Shown piece after piece: positions 37,107 to 45,144 of a stretch of 64,000 nt of DNA (positions within the stretch are counted from its first letter, which is position 1; every line of letters starts with the position of its first letter). Both the position numbers and the translations under genes were made by a program. The stretch comes from an uncultured Rhodospirillales bacterium. Lineage in GTDB: Bacteria > Pseudomonadota > Alphaproteobacteria > Azospirillales > Azospirillaceae. The DNA is taken from assembly GCA_903856295.1 (NCBI GenBank), contig CAIOBP010000025.1, forward strand, positions 21,074 to 85,073, read 5' to 3'. The notes below the pieces were generated by a model, which searched no databases, was not told the origin of the DNA, and worked only from the letters and a program-made list of their open reading frames with translations.

Positions 37107-37436
37107 ATGCCCAAGATGACCTTCATTTCTCCCGATGGCCGGCGCCAGGCCGTCGACGCCCCGCTCGGCCTGTCGGTGATGGAGATCGCCCACCGTCACG
37201 AGATCGAACTCGAGGGCGCCTGCGAGGGCTCGCTCGCCTGCTCGACCTGCCATGTCATCGTCGCGCCGGAATGGTATGAACTGCTCAACGAGGCGACCGA
37301 AGAGGAAGAGGACATGCTCGACCTCGCCTTCGGCCTGTCCAAGACCTCGCGACTCGGCTGCCAGATTCGCATGACCGAGGAACTCGACGGGCTGGTCGTG
37401 ACCCTGCCCGCCGGCACCCGCAACGCCAAGGCCTAG
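37107..37436 (+). CDS. fdx: ISC-type [2Fe-2S] ferredoxin
   Basis: 109 residues. The cluster ligands are [10 protein letters not shown] (C-x5-C-x2-C) and a later Cys in SRLGCQIRM, the adrenodoxin-like pattern of ISC ferredoxins, with the acidic loop [13 protein letters not shown]. It supplies electrons for Fe-S cluster assembly. It begins 19 bases after hscB; in most ISC operons hscA lies between them. The other isc genes are not in the window. Confidence 0.95.
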   Translation: MPKMTFISPDGRRQAVDAPLGLSVMEIAHRHEIELEGACEGSLACSTCHVIVAPEWYELLNEATEEEEDMLDLAFGLSKTSRLGCQIRMTEELDGLVVTLPAGTRNAKA

Positions 37437-37453
37437 TCGCGCGCATCCCGCCC

Positions 37454-37499
37454 GCCGCCGTCGCGGAGATATCCCTGCCGCCATCGCGGGGATATCCCT
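37454..37499. repeat. Two tandem 23-bp copies upstream of pfp
   Basis: GCCGCCGTCGCGGAGATATC-containing unit at 37454-37476 and a near copy at 37477-37499, differing at two positions. It lies 70 bases before the pfp start and may act as a paired operator or be a chance duplication. Confidence 0.75.
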
Positions 37500-37568
37500 A
37501 TTGAGTTTTTCGTGGCCGCCCTTGATGTTAGGCGACGGCCGCGGGAAGCAGGCAGGGAGGGGTGAATC

Positions 37569-38729
37569 ATGCGTATCGGAGTTCTGACTGGCGGTGGCGA
37601 CGTTCCGGGGCTCAACCCCTGCATCAAGACCGTGGTGTCGCGGGCCGAGGAAAACGGCTGGGAGGTGGTCGGCATCCGGCGCGGCTGGGCCGGGCTGCTG
37701 GAGTATGATCTCGACCGGACGGCCGAGGACAATGCCGCACAGGTGATCCCCCTCGACAGCGGCCGGGTGCGCACCATCGACCGCGCCGGCGGCACCTTCC
37801 TGCACACCTCGCGCACCAATCCGGGCAAAGTCAAGGCCTCGGCGGTGCCGGCCTTCGTCGGCGCCGCGGTCGCCCGCGATCCCGAAGGCAAGGTGATGGA
37901 CTGCACCGGCCATGTCCTCAAGGTGCTCGAAAGGCTGGGGGTCGACACCCTGATTCCCATCGGCGGCGACGACACCCTGTCCTACGGCGTGCGCATGCAC
38001 CAGGAAGGCGTGCGGGTGGTCTCGATTCCCAAGACCATGGACAACGACGTCTTCGGCACCGATTACTGCATCGGCTTTTCGACGGCGGTGACCCGAAGCG
38101 TCGAATTCATCCACGCCCTGCGCACCCCCACCGGCAGCCACGAGCGCATCGCGGTGGTCGAGTTGTTCGGCCGCAACAGCGGCGAAACGGCGCTGGTGTC
38201 CGCCTATCTCGCCGACACCGACCGGGCGCTGATCAGCGAGGTGCCCTTCGATGTCGAGCACCTGGCCCGGTTGCTGGTCGAGGACCGCAAGCGCAATCCC
38301 AGCAACTACGCCATCGTGGTGATTTCCGAAGGCGCCGCGATGGCCGGCGGACAGGTGATCGAATACGGCCAGGAAGACGCCTACGGCCACAAGAAGCTCG
38401 GCGGCATCGGCCAGATCACCGGCGAGGCGCTGAAGAAGATCACCGGCATCGAGATCGTCAACCAGCAAATCGCCTATTTGATGCGCGCCGGCGCCCCGGA
38501 CTCCCTCGACCGCATGGTCGCCAATTCCTTCGCCAATGTCGCGATTCGCCAGCTTGAGCTGGGACAGGTCGGCGTCATGGCCTCGCTGCGCAACGGCGTC
38601 TACACCGTGGTGCCCGCCGACACCTGCATCAGCGGCCTGAAACGGGTCGACGTCTCATCGCTCTACGACCCCGACGACTACCGCCCGCGCATCCGCGACC
38701 CGCTGGGCAAGCCGATGTTCATGTATTAG
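37569..38729 (+). CDS. pfp: 6-phosphofructokinase, probably PPi-dependent
   Basis: 386 residues. The start [12 protein letters not shown] is typical of this kinase family. The donor-site residues read GGDDTL (not the GGDGS of ATP enzymes) and PKTMDNDV with Lys, both of which mark pyrophosphate-dependent enzymes. Reversible fructose-6-phosphate phosphorylation thus can serve glycolysis and gluconeogenesis. GGGAGG lies upstream of ATG 37569. Its stop TAG (38727-38729) lies inside the 118-bp element, so the last codons adjoin repeat sequence. Confidence 0.92.
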   Translation: MRIGVLTGGGDVPGLNPCIKTVVSRAEENGWEVVGIRRGWAGLLEYDLDRTAEDNAAQVIPLDSGRVRTIDRAGGTFLHTSRTNPGKVKASAVPAFVGAAVARDPEGKVMDCTGHVLKVLERLGVDTLIPIGGDDTLSYGVRMHQEGVRVVSIPKTMDNDVFGTDYCIGFSTAVTRSVEFIHALRTPTGSHERIAVVELFGRNSGETALVSAYLADTDRALISEVPFDVEHLARLLVEDRKRNPSNYAIVVISEGAAMAGGQVIEYGQEDAYGHKKLGGIGQITGEALKKITGIEIVNQQIAYLMRAGAPDSLDRMVANSFANVAIRQLELGQVGVMASLRNGVYTVVPADTCISGLKRVDVSSLYDPDDYRPRIRDPLGKPMFMY

Positions 38730-38843
38730 AGCGCGGTCACATAGACTGCGAACGGTCAATGTGTAAATTACGCTCTAAAATCAAATAGCTGGAGCAAGAT
38801 TCCCGCGACGAGGCGATTCCACTTCTTCGCGATCTTGCTCTAA
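38726..38843. repeat. 118-bp double-hairpin dispersed element, copy B (inverted)
   Basis: The reverse complement of this stretch matches 6505-6622 along its full 118 bases with scattered substitutions. It starts TTAGAGCGCGG and ends GATCTTGCTCTAA. The first base triplet of the element provides the pfp stop codon. The Shine-Dalgarno of the next gene (AAGGGGG) begins at its right edge. Confidence 0.88.
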
Positions 38844-38858
38844 GGGGGTCGTTTTCCC

Positions 38859-39056
38859 ATGGCCGATATCGACGCTCTCAAAGCCCGGATCAAGACGCTC
38901 AACGCCCGCGCCACCCAGGCCAAGATGGATCTCCATGATTTGTCGGAAGACCTGCCTATCGGCTGGCAGCGCATTCCCGAGCTTTCCGCCCGCGCCCACC
39001 AGCTCTACGCCGAGCTGACGGCGGCGCGGGAAGAGCTGAAAGCGGCCGGGGGCTGA
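38859..39056 (+). CDS. Nif-associated Rop-like (DUF683/CCE_0567) small protein
   Basis: 65 residues forming a predicted helical hairpin. The segment TQAKMDLHDLSEDLPIGWQR followed by IPELSARAHQLYAEL matches the small Rop-like proteins that normally sit next to nifX in nitrogen-fixation clusters. Here it stands alone between pfp and thrC with no other nif gene. AAGGGGG precedes ATG 38859. A metal or cluster-related role is suggested for the family; the job of this isolated copy is unknown. Confidence 0.75.
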   Translation: MADIDALKARIKTLNARATQAKMDLHDLSEDLPIGWQRIPELSARAHQLYAELTAAREELKAAGG

Positions 39057-39188
39057 CCGGCCCTGCGCTTTTTTGTCACAGGTGCCAAGCAACCCCGACA
39101 CTGTGCTGCGTCTGCACAGACTCGGCCTTGCCCGGACCGGCGGTGACCGATACTGTGTACGCCCGTTCACTCGATCATCGGCATCCCA

Positions 39189-40613
39189 GTGCGATACATC
39201 AGTACACGCGGCGCCGCTCCGGTGCTGGGCTTTGAGGAGACGCTGCTGGCGGGGCTCGCCCGCGACGGCGGCCTTTATGTTCCCGAGAGCTGGCCGAGCT
39301 TCAGCGCCGACGAGTTGCGGGCGATGGCCGGGCTGCCCTATTCCGAGCTGGCGGCGCGGGTGATGCTGCCCTTCCTCGGCGGCGCCATCGAACCCGCCGC
39401 CTTCCGCGCGTTGGTCGCCGACGCCTATGCCAGTTTCGACCACGCGGCGGTGACGCCGCTGGTGCAGCTCGATCACGGCTTGTGGCTGATGGAGTTGTTC
39501 CACGGCCCGACCCTGGCCTTCAAGGATGTGGCGCTGCAACTGCTCGGGCGGCTGTTCGACCATGTGCTGGCCAAGAACGGCCGGCGGATCACCGTGGTCG
39601 GCGCGACCTCGGGCGACACCGGCTCGGCAGCCCTGGAGGCGTGCCGGGACCGCGCCCATCTCGACATTTTCATGCTCCACCCCAAGGGGCGGACTTCGGC
39701 GATCCAGCGCCGGCAGATGACCAGCGTGCTGGCGCCCAACGTCTTTAACATCGCCGTCGAGGGCACCTTCGACGATTGCCAGGATCTGGTGAAGGCGATG
39801 TTCAACGACAGCGGCTTCCGCGACGAGCTGCAACTCTCGGCGGTCAACTCGATCAACTGGGCGCGGATCATGGCCCAGATCGTCTATTACGTCGGGGCGG
39901 CGGTGGCTCTGGGCGCGCCCGACCGGGCGGTGGCCTTCAGCGTTCCCACCGGCAACTTCGGCAATATCTACGCCGCCTATGGCGCGCGGGCGATGGGCGT
40001 GCCGATCGAGCGGCTGGTGGTCGGCTCCAACAGCAACGACATCCTGACCCGCTTCTTCACGTCCGGGACCATGGCCGCCGCCGGGGTGACGCCGACCCTC
40101 AGCCCGAGCATGGATATTCAGATTTCCAGCAACTTCGAGCGGCTGCTGTTCGATCTCCATCAGCGGCAGAGCGGCGCCCTCAGCGATGCCATGGCGCGCT
40201 TCCGCAGTGCCGGCAGCTTCTCGGTGGCGCCGAGCGAGCTGGCAACCGCCCGCGCCCTGTTCACCGCCTATCGGGCCGACGACGACCAGACCCGCGCCAC
40301 CATCGCCCGGGTGTGGCAGGACAGCGGCCAGGTGATCGACCCCCACACCGCCGTTGGCGTCCATGCCGCCCGGGCGGCGCGCGCCGAGGGCGTGCTCTCC
40401 GAGTCGGTGCCGCTGGTGGCGCTGGCCTGCGCCCATGCCGCCAAGTTCCCCGAGGCGGTGAAGACCGCGTGCGGCGTTCACCCCGCCCTGCCGGCGCGGC
40501 TCGCCGATCTGGAGCAGCGGCCGGAGCGCGTGACCGTGCTGCCCGCCGATCTCGGAGCGATTCAGGACTTTGTCCGCCGTCATGCCCGACTGGGCGCCGG
40601 TCAGCCAGCGTGA
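39189..40613 (+). CDS. thrC: Threonine synthase
   Basis: PLP enzyme that makes threonine from phosphohomoserine. 474 residues, the long form. The PLP-lysine region GPTLAFKDVALQLLG, VGATSGDTGSAALEA and the PTGNFGNIYAAYGA phosphate-binding loop are all clear. The start GTG 39189 encodes a conserved RYISTRG opening. The M16 peptidase gene follows seven bases after its stop, an arrangement common in alphaproteobacteria. Confidence 0.96.
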   Translation: MRYISTRGAAPVLGFEETLLAGLARDGGLYVPESWPSFSADELRAMAGLPYSELAARVMLPFLGGAIEPAAFRALVADAYASFDHAAVTPLVQLDHGLWLMELFHGPTLAFKDVALQLLGRLFDHVLAKNGRRITVVGATSGDTGSAALEACRDRAHLDIFMLHPKGRTSAIQRRQMTSVLAPNVFNIAVEGTFDDCQDLVKAMFNDSGFRDELQLSAVNSINWARIMAQIVYYVGAAVALGAPDRAVAFSVPTGNFGNIYAAYGARAMGVPIERLVVGSNSNDILTRFFTSGTMAAAGVTPTLSPSMDIQISSNFERLLFDLHQRQSGALSDAMARFRSAGSFSVAPSELATARALFTAYRADDDQTRATIARVWQDSGQVIDPHTAVGVHAARAARAEGVLSESVPLVALACAHAAKFPEAVKTACGVHPALPARLADLEQRPERVTVLPADLGAIQDFVRRHARLGAGQPA

Positions 40614-40620
40614 GGGCAGT

Positions 40621-41880
40621 GTGAGCAGCGTCAGAGTCACCACCCTCCCCGGCGGTCTGCGGGTTGCCAGCGACTCCATGGACGGCGTCGAGACGGTCTC
40701 GCTCGGCTGCTGGGTCGGCGTCGGCACCCGCAACGAGCGGGCCGAGATCAACGGCGTCGCCCATCTCTGCGAACACATGATCTTCAAGGGCACCGAGACC
40801 CGCAGCGCCTATGCGATCTCGGAGCAGATCGAGAATGTCGGCGGCCATCTCAACGCCTACACCACCCGCGAGCACACCGCGTATTACGCCAAGGTGCTGG
40901 CCGGGGACGCGCCGCTCGCCCTCGACATCGTTGCCGACATGCTTCAGCATTCGGTGTTCGACGAGGAGGAGCTGGCGCGCGAGCGGGCGGTGGTGATCCA
41001 GGAAATCGGGCAGGCCATCGACACTCCCGACGACATCGTGTTCGACCACTTTCAGGTCACCGCCTATCCCGATCAGGCGTTGGGGCGGCCGGTGCTGGGC
41101 TCGGTGGAGACCGTGAGCCGGCTCGAGCGGCCGGCCCTGATCGAGTATCTCCGGCGGCACTATGGCGCCCCCGGCATCGTGGTGTCCGCCGCCGGGCGAA
41201 TCGATCACGACCAGCTGGTCGGGCTCGCCGAGGCCGCGTTCAAGTCGCTGCCGCGCCATTCGGAATGCCGGATCGAGCCCGCCCAGTACCGGGGCGGCGA
41301 TTACCGCGAGCACCGCGATCTGGAGCAACTGCACCTGATCATCGGCTTCAAGGGGCTGAGCGTTCACGATCCCGATTATTACGCCCACTCGGTGCTGTCG
41401 ACCCTGCTCGGCGGCGGCATGTCGTCCCGGCTGTTTCAAGAAGTGCGGGAGAAACGCGGACTGGTCTACTCGATCTACAGTTTCGCCGGCACCTACCAGG
41501 ATGGCGGCTTGTTCGGCATTTACGCTGGCACCGGTCCCGATGAGGCGAAGGAGCTGGTGCCGCTCTTGTGTCATGAGATATGCCGTGTCGCGGACGACGT
41601 CACGGAGGATGAACTGGCGCGCGCGCGGGCTCAGCTCAAGGCCGGCACCCTGATGGCGCTGGAAAGCACCATGTCCCGCTGCGAGCATCTGGCGCAGCAA
41701 CTGCTGGTTTACGGCCGCCCGATCCCGATCGAGGAGATGGTTCGCAAGATTGACGGCGTTGACCTTGAAACGGTGCGTCGCATGGCAAGGCGTCTGCGGC
41801 AAGAGCGGCCGACGGTGGCGGCGTTGGGGCCGCTGGAAACTCTCGAATCCTATGACCGGATCGCGACCCGGCTGGAGTAG
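40621..41880 (+). CDS. M16 family zinc peptidase (processing-peptidase-like)
   Basis: 419 residues. The inverted zinc motif HLCEHMIFKG (HxxEH) is at about residue 44-53, with the distal Glu in ERAVVIQEI. The glycine-rich loop LGGGMSSRLFQEVREKRGL is the mitochondrial processing-peptidase beta-type signature. It probably degrades or processes peptides in the cytosol or periplasm; no signal peptide is visible. GTG 40621 follows GAGG and the thrC stop; the longer frame from 40570 overlaps thrC. Confidence 0.93.
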   Translation: MSSVRVTTLPGGLRVASDSMDGVETVSLGCWVGVGTRNERAEINGVAHLCEHMIFKGTETRSAYAISEQIENVGGHLNAYTTREHTAYYAKVLAGDAPLALDIVADMLQHSVFDEEELARERAVVIQEIGQAIDTPDDIVFDHFQVTAYPDQALGRPVLGSVETVSRLERPALIEYLRRHYGAPGIVVSAAGRIDHDQLVGLAEAAFKSLPRHSECRIEPAQYRGGDYREHRDLEQLHLIIGFKGLSVHDPDYYAHSVLSTLLGGGMSSRLFQEVREKRGLVYSIYSFAGTYQDGGLFGIYAGTGPDEAKELVPLLCHEICRVADDVTEDELARARAQLKAGTLMALESTMSRCEHLAQQLLVYGRPIPIEEMVRKIDGVDLETVRRMARRLRQERPTVAALGPLETLESYDRIATRLE

Positions 41881-41925
41881 GCACGCCGCGGCGACGGCCG
41901 GCGGCGGAGGCGGCGGGAGGAGCGA

Positions 41926-42537
41926 ATGTCGATAATTCGCTTCTTCGGCGCGGGCCTGTTCCAGAGCCTGCTGCCAACGCGCCTTGAGGGCGAGCGGGTG
42001 ATGATGCGGCCGCCGGAGCCGCGCGACTGGAGCGCCTGGGCGGCGTTGCGGGCGCGCAGCCGCAGTTTCCTGACCCCCTGGGAGCCGGCGTGGCCGGCCG
42101 ACACCCTGACCCGCGACTCGTTCACCCGCCGCATCCGGCGTCAGATGGCGGAATGGCGCGACGATCTCACCTACAGCTTCCTCACCTTCGAGCGCGACAG
42201 CGGGACTCTGGTCGGCGGTCTTGGGCTGGGCAACATCCGCCGGGGCGTGTCGCAGACGGCGACCATCGGCTATTGGGTCGGCGAGCCGTTCGCACGCCGG
42301 GGTTATACCGCCGAAGCGGTCCGGCTGGTGCTCGACTACGCCTTCGACGAGTTGGACCTGCACCGGGTCGAGGCTTCGTGCCTGCCGAACAACCAGGCCA
42401 GCCGGGCGCTGCTGGAAAAGCTCGGGTTCAGCTGCGAGGGCTCGGCGCGCGGATATTTGCGCATCGAAGGGGTCTGGCGCGACCACCTGATCTTCGCCCG
42501 GCTCAAGGAGGACCGGCACGGCCGATGTGACCGATAA
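41926..42537 (+). CDS. GNAT N-acetyltransferase, RimJ/RimL-like
   Basis: 203 residues. The acetyl-CoA loop IGYWVGEPFARRGYTAEAVR and the C-terminal SRALLEKLGFSCEG mark the ribosomal-protein-alanine acetyltransferase group. It starts 45 bases after the M16 peptidase and shares its direction; this thrC-M16-rimJ order is a common alphaproteobacterial arrangement. The target is inferred from family only. Confidence 0.9.
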   Translation: MSIIRFFGAGLFQSLLPTRLEGERVMMRPPEPRDWSAWAALRARSRSFLTPWEPAWPADTLTRDSFTRRIRRQMAEWRDDLTYSFLTFERDSGTLVGGLGLGNIRRGVSQTATIGYWVGEPFARRGYTAEAVRLVLDYAFDELDLHRVEASCLPNNQASRALLEKLGFSCEGSARGYLRIEGVWRDHLIFARLKEDRHGRCDR

Positions 42538-42627
42538 ACTCTTCGCACATTAAAGATTCTCCTTGCATTTCAGGGCCACGAGGTGCCTAGGCTACTCTTT
42601 ACCCGCTCGTGTGTGCTGGAGGGTGTC

Positions 42628-43158
42628 ATGAGGATTTTTGCTCCCGTCGCGATGACCGCGTTCGGCTTGATGCTCGCCGCCGCGACCTGTGCCTGGACCG
42701 GCGACGCCGCCGCGGCGCAGGCCGGGATTTCCCAGCCGACCGGCCTGCGCTCGCTCAACGCCCACCACCCGTTTCCGACCAGAGCCGTCTGGCCCCACGA
42801 GGTCATGACCTACGAGGAGCGCTACGACACTTGGCTGAAAATGCGCGAGGCCCAGACCCCGGGCGAACGCTATGCCGTGTGGGCCAAGAAGCGGGCCGAA
42901 CTTGAGAACCGGGCCGCCGAACATGGCATGATCCTGCGCGATCAGTCGCCGCTGCCGATGGCCATGGCCCGCGAGGATCGCTACGCCCCCTATGGCGCTC
43001 ACGCGCCGCTCGCCGCCGCCGCGCCCTACGGCCAGCCCTACGCTCCGGCCTACCAGCAGCGGCCGATGGCGCCGGAGCGGCCGGCACAGGCGCCGGGTTG
43101 GGTCGGGCCGCATTATTTCGGCGTCATGCCTCATTTGATGCCGCCTGTCGGGCGCTGA
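42628..43158 (+). CDS. Secreted protein of unknown function
   Basis: 176 residues with a signal peptide (residues 1 to about 30, MRIFAPVAMTAFGLMLAAA followed by a GDAAAAQA cleavage-like site). The mature part is rich in Ala, Pro and Arg, has two YDTWLKMREAQTPGERYAVW-like segments and a Pro/Gln/Tyr-rich tail ending VMPHLMPPVGR. No domain recognised. GGAGGG precedes ATG 42628. Confidence 0.75.
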   Translation: MRIFAPVAMTAFGLMLAAATCAWTGDAAAAQAGISQPTGLRSLNAHHPFPTRAVWPHEVMTYEERYDTWLKMREAQTPGERYAVWAKKRAELENRAAEHGMILRDQSPLPMAMAREDRYAPYGAHAPLAAAAPYGQPYAPAYQQRPMAPERPAQAPGWVGPHYFGVMPHLMPPVGR

Positions 43159-43182
43159 GGCGTTTCAGGGGACACGACACTC

Positions 43183-43623
43183 ATGACTGACATCGCGACG
43201 GCGCAGCGCCTTGCCGAAGCGGTGGCAGCCGCCCTGTATCAGCGCGATCACGCCGCTCGCGGCATGGGCATCACGGTGCTGGAGATCCGCCCCGGCTTTG
43301 CCCGCATGGCCATGACCGTACGGCCGGACATGCTGAACGCCCATGACATTTGCCATGGCGGCTACACGTTCGCGCTCGCCGACACCACTTTCGCCTACGC
43401 CTGCAACAACCGCAATCACGTCACGGTTGCGGCCGGGTGCGACATCGTTTATCCGGCGGCGGCGCACTTGGGCGATGGCCTGACCGCGGTGGCCGAGGAA
43501 AAGCTCCTGCGCGGGCGCAGCGGCATTTACGACATCACGGTCACCCGACAAACCGGCGAGGTGGTGGCGCTGATGCGCGGCCAGTCCCGCCGCATCGAGG
43601 GTAAGGTCATCCCGGAGTTATAA
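43183..43623 (+). CDS. paaI: Hotdog-fold acyl-CoA thioesterase, PaaI family
   Basis: 146 residues. HDICHGGYTFALADTTFAYA carries the catalytic/active-site helix of the PaaI group, which hydrolyses hydroxyphenylacetyl-CoA and similar thioesters. No other phenylacetate genes are near, so a general housekeeping thioesterase is as likely. ATG 43183 lies 24 bases after the secreted protein. Confidence 0.88.
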   Translation: MTDIATAQRLAEAVAAALYQRDHAARGMGITVLEIRPGFARMAMTVRPDMLNAHDICHGGYTFALADTTFAYACNNRNHVTVAAGCDIVYPAAAHLGDGLTAVAEEKLLRGRSGIYDITVTRQTGEVVALMRGQSRRIEGKVIPEL

Positions 43624-43629
43624 TTCACC

Positions 43630-43684
43630 GGTTTCCAAAGGCCCCCGGCCTTTGGCGGGTCCAGGGCAGCGCCCTGGCCTTGAC
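43630..43684. repeat. Dispersed CCAAAGGCC palindromic repeat, copy 2
   Basis: GGTTTCCAAAGGCCCCCGGC followed by CTTTGGCGGGTCCAGGGCAG and CGCCCTGG: two consecutive palindromes (CCAAAGGCC/GGCCTTTGG and CCAGGGC/GCCCTGG). It lies between the paaI stop and the convergent small zinc gene, where it may also act as a bidirectional hairpin. It matches the first part of copy 3 at 49335. Confidence 0.85.
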
Positions 43685-43693
43685 TTAGCCGGT

Positions 43694-43897
43694 CTACGCC
43701 CGCTTCTCGCGCGCGAACAACCGCCAGTCGAAGGTGTTCGGGCGCTGGGCGGCGGTCATGATGCGCTCCATCTCGGCTTCGCTAAGATGGCCGCTGCCGC
43801 CGCAAGCCTGACAGGGCTTCCCAAGATCGCGATCGGCGACCACCCGCCCAAGGCCCGTACCATCGCAGACTTCGCAGATATAAACCTTTTCCGACAT
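43694..43897 (-). CDS. Small zinc-ribbon protein with DnaJ-type CxxCxGxG motifs
   Basis: 67 residues. Two motifs, CEVCDGTG and CQACGGSG, are spaced as one zinc site of the DnaJ cysteine-rich domain. The rest (LSEAEMERIMTAAQRP) is helical. No J domain. ATG 43897 is chosen over GTG 43903 in the same frame. It starts 11 bases after the gene at 43909 and is therefore likely co-transcribed with it. Zinc binding is strongly suggested; partner and role are unknown. Confidence 0.8.
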   Translation of the reverse strand: MSEKVYICEVCDGTGLGRVVADRDLGKPCQACGGSGHLSEAEMERIMTAAQRPNTFDWRLFAREKRA

Positions 43898-43908
43898 CGG
43901 CACCCGCT

Positions 43909-44496
43909 CTAGTGCTTTTGCTGAGCCTCACGCACCGCCCACAAGGTGCGGCGGGCGATTTCGGCGGCGGTTTGCTTGGCGGCCTGGGCCTCTTCGGCAT
44001 GGACGTTGCCGCCCCCACCGATCTTGGCGGCCTCCTCGGCGGCCTGGGCGGCCCGCTCGGACGCCGCCGCCACCTTGCGCAGGGTGGTTGCGACGATGCT
44101 GCCGCGCTTGACGTCCAGCAGTGTCGACGCCGCCGCCATCATGAACACCAGGGCTTCGGAGGCCTTCTTGCCGGCCTCGCCACCGCCCTTGTCGGCGATG
44201 CGGCGGGCAAAGGCCCGGCAAACATCCATGGCCGCCTTGGCGAACAGGCGGGCGTCCTCGACATGACCGAGAGCGACCTTGGAGGACAGGGTATCGGCGT
44301 CGTTATGCTGTTGCAGCACCGACGACATGGCCTTTTTCGCCAGCAGGGCCTTCCCGGTGGCTTCCTTGGCCATATACATCGCGCCGTCGCGGTCGCCGGC
44401 CTGCACCGAAGCGAAGGCGGCCTCCATGGCGCTGCCGGCCTCAATCGCCGTCTTGGCCGCGAAAGCGGCGACCGCCGCCATCGATGCCCCGCTCAT
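43909..44496 (-). CDS. Alanine-rich helical protein of unknown function
   Basis: 195 residues, almost all helix-forming and rich in Ala, Lys and Glu, with patterns such as AAASERAAQAAEEAAKIGGG near the C-terminus. No signal peptide or clear membrane helix. GGAG lies before ATG 44496; the frame is open further upstream but lacks a ribosome site there. It precedes the small zinc protein. I do not recognise the family. Confidence 0.7.
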   Translation of the reverse strand: MSGASMAAVAAFAAKTAIEAGSAMEAAFASVQAGDRDGAMYMAKEATGKALLAKKAMSSVLQQHNDADTLSSKVALGHVEDARLFAKAAMDVCRAFARRIADKGGGEAGKKASEALVFMMAAASTLLDVKRGSIVATTLRKVAAASERAAQAAEEAAKIGGGGNVHAEEAQAAKQTAAEIARRTLWAVREAQQKH

Positions 44497-44631
44497 GACA
44501 TCGTCTCCGTGGTGCCAGAATCGCATGTCATGACCGGAATTCCCTCGGTTATGTTTCCCGCCAAATCAGACGGGCGGCAACATTACCCTCCACACGTCCC
44601 GAAGTCGAGAGGGCTAAGGGCGCTTTTCCGC

Positions 44632-45054
44632 TCAACCGGCGGCGCGCGCGCTCAAATACCGCCCGAGTTTGGCATCGGCGTCTCGCACGTGGTCAGTAAA
44701 CCAGCGCTCGACGAAAGCGAGCGCCTCCAGCAGCGCCTCGTCCCGGATCAAATCAATGTTGTCGAGCACAGTGTCGAGCTGGCCGATCAGAACCCGGTGT
44801 TCGAGGAGATGATCGGCGCGCTTCGGGCAGTCGCAGCCAATCATCAGATCGTTTTCATGATTGAAGTGAGCGGCGACATGATCCGCGAGGGCGAAGAGCG
44901 CGCTCTCCACCGAGTCGCGCCCGCCCCCCGTCCTGAGCGCGCGATACAACTCGCCGACCAGCAGGACCAATGCCCGATGCTCGGCGTCGACGGGTTCGAA
45001 GCCGACCAACAACGAGTCACTCCACTCGATCACCAGAAAGCCCTTTCGCTCCAT
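44632..45054 (-). CDS. Bacteriohemerythrin
   Basis: 140-residue four-helix oxygen-binding di-iron protein. Ligand pattern: VDAEHRAL (His), HVAAHFNHEND (His, His-x3-Glu region), DHLLEHRVL (His, His) and HVRDADAKL (His, Asp). It follows the WSDSLLVGFEPVD opening of the family. Stand-alone, cytosolic; likely oxygen storage or sensing in a microaerophilic cell. A second hemerythrin lies at 62879. Confidence 0.9.
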   Translation of the reverse strand: MERKGFLVIEWSDSLLVGFEPVDAEHRALVLLVGELYRALRTGGGRDSVESALFALADHVAAHFNHENDLMIGCDCPKRADHLLEHRVLIGQLDTVLDNIDLIRDEALLEALAFVERWFTDHVRDADAKLGRYLSARAAG

Positions 45055-45144
45055 TACAGAGTTGATGCGTTAGCGTTGCGGGATTAATGCACCAACTTCA
45101 AGAGGCAGGCCTGCGACAGACGGTCGCTGCCTGAAACGGAACGA

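Noticed and set aside
43183..43623. PaaI taken as evidence of a phenylacetate degradation operon
   Set aside because: No other paa gene lies nearby; stand-alone PaaI-like thioesterases are common.
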